The notes under the pieces are model-generated. The model had not been told where the DNA came from and made no database searches. It was given only the letters and a program-made list of their open reading frames with translations. The position numbers were made by a program, and so were the translations under genes. This document shows positions 21,160-22,971 of a stretch of 22,971 nt of DNA, piece after piece. Numbering within the stretch: the stretch's first letter is position 1; each line of letters begins with the position of its first letter. The DNA lies in contig CALKHU010000221.1 in the NCBI GenBank assembly GCA_937991555.1, positions 1-22,971 on the forward strand, read 5' to 3'. Source of the stretch: an uncultured Caulobacter sp. (lineage in GTDB: Bacteria > Pseudomonadota > Alphaproteobacteria > Caulobacterales > Caulobacteraceae).

Positions 21160-22947
21160 ATGAAGTTCGATCGTCGCGCCCTGCTGGGCGGAGCCGCCGC
21201 AGGCGGCGGCCTGTGGGCGCTGCAGGCCTTGCTGCCGGCCTGGGCTCAGACCGACTCGGCAGGCCTGAGAGCGGACCTGCCGACGCTAACCGGCCCGGAC
21301 ATCGGCCTGACGATCGGCCGGACGCCGTTCACGGTCAACGGTCGGACCGGGCAGGCGGTCACCATCAACGGCACGCTGCCGGCGCCGGTGCTGCGTCTGC
21401 GGGAGGGCCAGACCGTACGGCTGTCGGTCACCAACACCCTCGACGAGGACACCTCGATCCACTGGCACGGGATCCTGCTGCCCTTCCAGATGGACGGGGT
21501 GCCCGGCATCAGCTTCCCGGGCATTCGCCCGCGCGAGACCTTCGTCTACGAGTTCCCGATCATCCAGTCGGGCACCTTCTGGTACCACAGCCATTCGGGG
21601 CTCCAGGAGGCGCTCGGCCACTACGGCCCGATCGTCATCGATCCGGCCGGCGCCGATCCGGTCGCCTACGACCGCGAGCATGTGCTGGTCCTCTCGGACT
21701 GGAGCTTCATGCATCCGCATGAGATCCTCGAGAAGCTGAAGAAGAGCCCGGGCTACTTCAACCGCCAGCGCACCACCCTGGCGGGGCTGCTGGACGGGAG
21801 CGACCGCATGAGCCTGGAGGAGCGGCGCATGTGGGGCTCCATGCGGATGGACCCACGCGACATCCTCGACGTCAACGGCTCGACCTACACTTATCTGATC
21901 AACGGTCACGGCCCGGCGGAGAACTGGACCGGCCTGTTCCGCCCCGGCGAGCGGGTCCGGCTGCGCATCATCAACGCCTCGGCCATGTCGATCTTCAACG
22001 TCCGTATCCCCGGTCTGGCGATGACGGTGGTGCAGGCCGACGGCGAGAACGTGCGGCCCGTCGAGACCGACGAGTTCCAGATCTCCGTCGCCGAAACCTA
22101 TGACGTCATCGTGCAGCCGACCGAGGATCGGGCCTACACCATCGTCTCCGAGGCCATCGATCGATCGGGGATGGGGCGGGCGACCCTCGCGCCGCGCCTG
22201 GGCATGACCGGCGAGGTGCCGCCGCTGCGCGAGGTCCCGAACCTGACCATGCGCGACATGGGAATGGGGGGGATGGACCATGGCGGCATGTCGGGCATGG
22301 ATCACGGGGCCACGGGCGGTATGGATGCTGGGGGCTCCAGCCAAGGCGCGGCTTCCGGCGATGGGGCCATGTCCATGGCCGGCATGAACATGCGCGACCC
22401 CGACAACGCCCCGCCGGACATGGCGGTGGGCGTCGGCGTGGACATGGTCTCCATGGCTCCGGCCAACCGCCTCGGCGAGCGGCCGACGGGGCTGGAGACC
22501 GTCCCGCACCGGGTGCTCGTCTATACCGACCTCGTCTCGCTGCAGCCCAACAAGGACCGGCGGCCCCCGTCGCGAACCATGGAAATCCATCTGACCGGCA
22601 ACATGGAGCGGTTCATGTGGGGCTTCGACGGCCGCAAGTTCAGCGAACTGGTCGAGCCGATCCGCTTCGAGCGCAACGAGCGGGTGCGGGTGACCCTGGT
22701 CAACGACACCATGATGGCCCACCCCATCCACCTGCACGGCCATTTCTTCGAACTGGTGACGGGTGGTCCCGCGGGCCATCAGCCGCTCAAGCACACGGTC
22801 AACGTCGCGCCCGGCGGCAAGGTGACCTTCGACCTGACCGCGGACAATCCCGGCGACTGGGCCTTCCACTGCCACATGCTGATGCACATGCACGCGGGGA
22901 TGTTCAACGTCGTCACCGTCCGCCCGATGTCAGGAGCCTCGTCATGA
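21160..22947 (+). CDS. copA: Multicopper oxidase CopA (copper resistance, Tat-exported)
   Basis: A 595-residue periplasmic multicopper oxidase of the CopA/PcoA type, which oxidises Cu(I) and helps detoxify copper. The N-terminus is a Tat signal (MKFDRRALLGGAAAGGG) cleaved near AWAQ (residue 30). All four copper-binding blocks are present: HWH (His101, His103), HSH (His143, His145), HPIHLHGH (His521, His524, His526) and HCHMLMHMHAGM (His570, Cys571, His572, His576, Met581). A Met/His-rich region at about 364-413 (MRDMGMGGMDHGGM and similar) is typical of CopA and likely binds Cu(I). The ATG at 21160 has a GGAG six bases before it; the frame is open 35 codons further upstream without signal character. 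The stop overlaps the next gene start by ATGA. Confidence 0.95.
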   Translation: MKFDRRALLGGAAAGGGLWALQALLPAWAQTDSAGLRADLPTLTGPDIGLTIGRTPFTVNGRTGQAVTINGTLPAPVLRLREGQTVRLSVTNTLDEDTSIHWHGILLPFQMDGVPGISFPGIRPRETFVYEFPIIQSGTFWYHSHSGLQEALGHYGPIVIDPAGADPVAYDREHVLVLSDWSFMHPHEILEKLKKSPGYFNRQRTTLAGLLDGSDRMSLEERRMWGSMRMDPRDILDVNGSTYTYLINGHGPAENWTGLFRPGERVRLRIINASAMSIFNVRIPGLAMTVVQADGENVRPVETDEFQISVAETYDVIVQPTEDRAYTIVSEAIDRSGMGRATLAPRLGMTGEVPPLREVPNLTMRDMGMGGMDHGGMSGMDHGATGGMDAGGSSQGAASGDGAMSMAGMNMRDPDNAPPDMAVGVGVDMVSMAPANRLGERPTGLETVPHRVLVYTDLVSLQPNKDRRPPSRTMEIHLTGNMERFMWGFDGRKFSELVEPIRFERNERVRVTLVNDTMMAHPIHLHGHFFELVTGGPAGHQPLKHTVNVAPGGKVTFDLTADNPGDWAFHCHMLMHMHAGMFNVVTVRPMSGASS

Positions 22948-22971
22948 TCCGTCGGTCCGTGGGTCTCGTCC
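22944..22971 (+). CDS. copB: Start of next gene, probably copB (cut by window edge)
   Basis: Only nine codons are visible (MIRRSVGLV...), beginning at an ATG that overlaps the copA stop by four bases and has an AGGAG eight bases before it. The basic, hydrophobic start fits a signal peptide. copB, an outer-membrane copper resistance protein, normally follows copA; the identity rests on position alone. Confidence 0.5.

Noticed and set aside
21286..22893. 535-codon open frame on the minus strand opposite copA
   Set aside because: It is His/Arg/Gly-rich, has no family character and is the mirror of the well-supported multicopper oxidase in GC-rich DNA.
1..22971. CRISPR arrays, tRNA or rRNA genes, insertion sequences
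   Set aside because: No repeat-spacer pattern, no tRNA cloverleaf or rRNA-like stretch, and no transposase or terminal inverted repeats were seen.

Overview
The window is high-GC, densely packed bacterial DNA with frequent ATGA and TGATG stop/start overlaps. Its gene families suggest an alphaproteobacterium of the Caulobacterales (Caulobacter, Phenylobacterium or Brevundimonas type). That placement rests on gene content: an isopeptidase-type lasso peptide cluster with FecI/FecR and a TonB receptor, abundant TonB/ECF systems, and copper genes. No marker gene is present to fix the species.

Region 1 (1-3209, minus strand) is the start of a type IV secretion operon in the order virB1, virB2, a 57-residue membrane ORF, virB3, virB4 (running off the left edge). 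It is preceded by a stand-alone LuxR-type HTH protein and an XRE-type HTH protein on the same strand, which are candidate local regulators.

Region 2 (3488-13737) is a complete lasso peptide system built as two convergent operons. The plus strand carries a short GntR regulator, the precursor peptide, a fused RRE/protease (B) and a lasso cyclase (C). The minus strand carries FecI sigma, FecR anti-sigma, a TonB-dependent receptor with an STN signalling domain, and a periplasmic S9-family lasso isopeptidase. The precursor is the standout. Its 75 residues hold the recognition-plus-core unit twice in tandem (19 of 24 residues identical at a 36-residue offset), each with a Thr-Arg/Ala junction and a Glu at core position 9. 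It therefore looks like a two-core lasso precursor. A 25-bp imperfect palindrome lies just upstream and a perfect 10-bp GC hairpin just downstream. The cyclase and isopeptidase reading frames run 282 bp into each other tail to tail.

Region 3 (13738-14840) is mostly non-coding, with one small LuxR-type HTH gene that resembles the one in region 1.

Region 4 (14841-22971) is a metal (probably copper) homeostasis island. On the plus strand there is a double-DUF305 lipoprotein and a membrane DUF305 protein. On the minus strand an operon encodes a DUF2231 membrane protein, an acyltransferase-3, an NTF2-like protein, a DUF411 protein and a PepSY protein. Then on the plus strand comes a CnrYXH-like metal-sensing ECF sigma system (membrane anti-sigma, periplasmic sensor with all five CnrX metal ligands at the known spacing, sigma factor). 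It is followed by the Tat-exported multicopper oxidase CopA and the first codons of a gene at the copB position. The likely logic is that the CnrX-like sensor detects periplasmic metal, releases the sigma factor, and induces the surrounding copper-handling genes.
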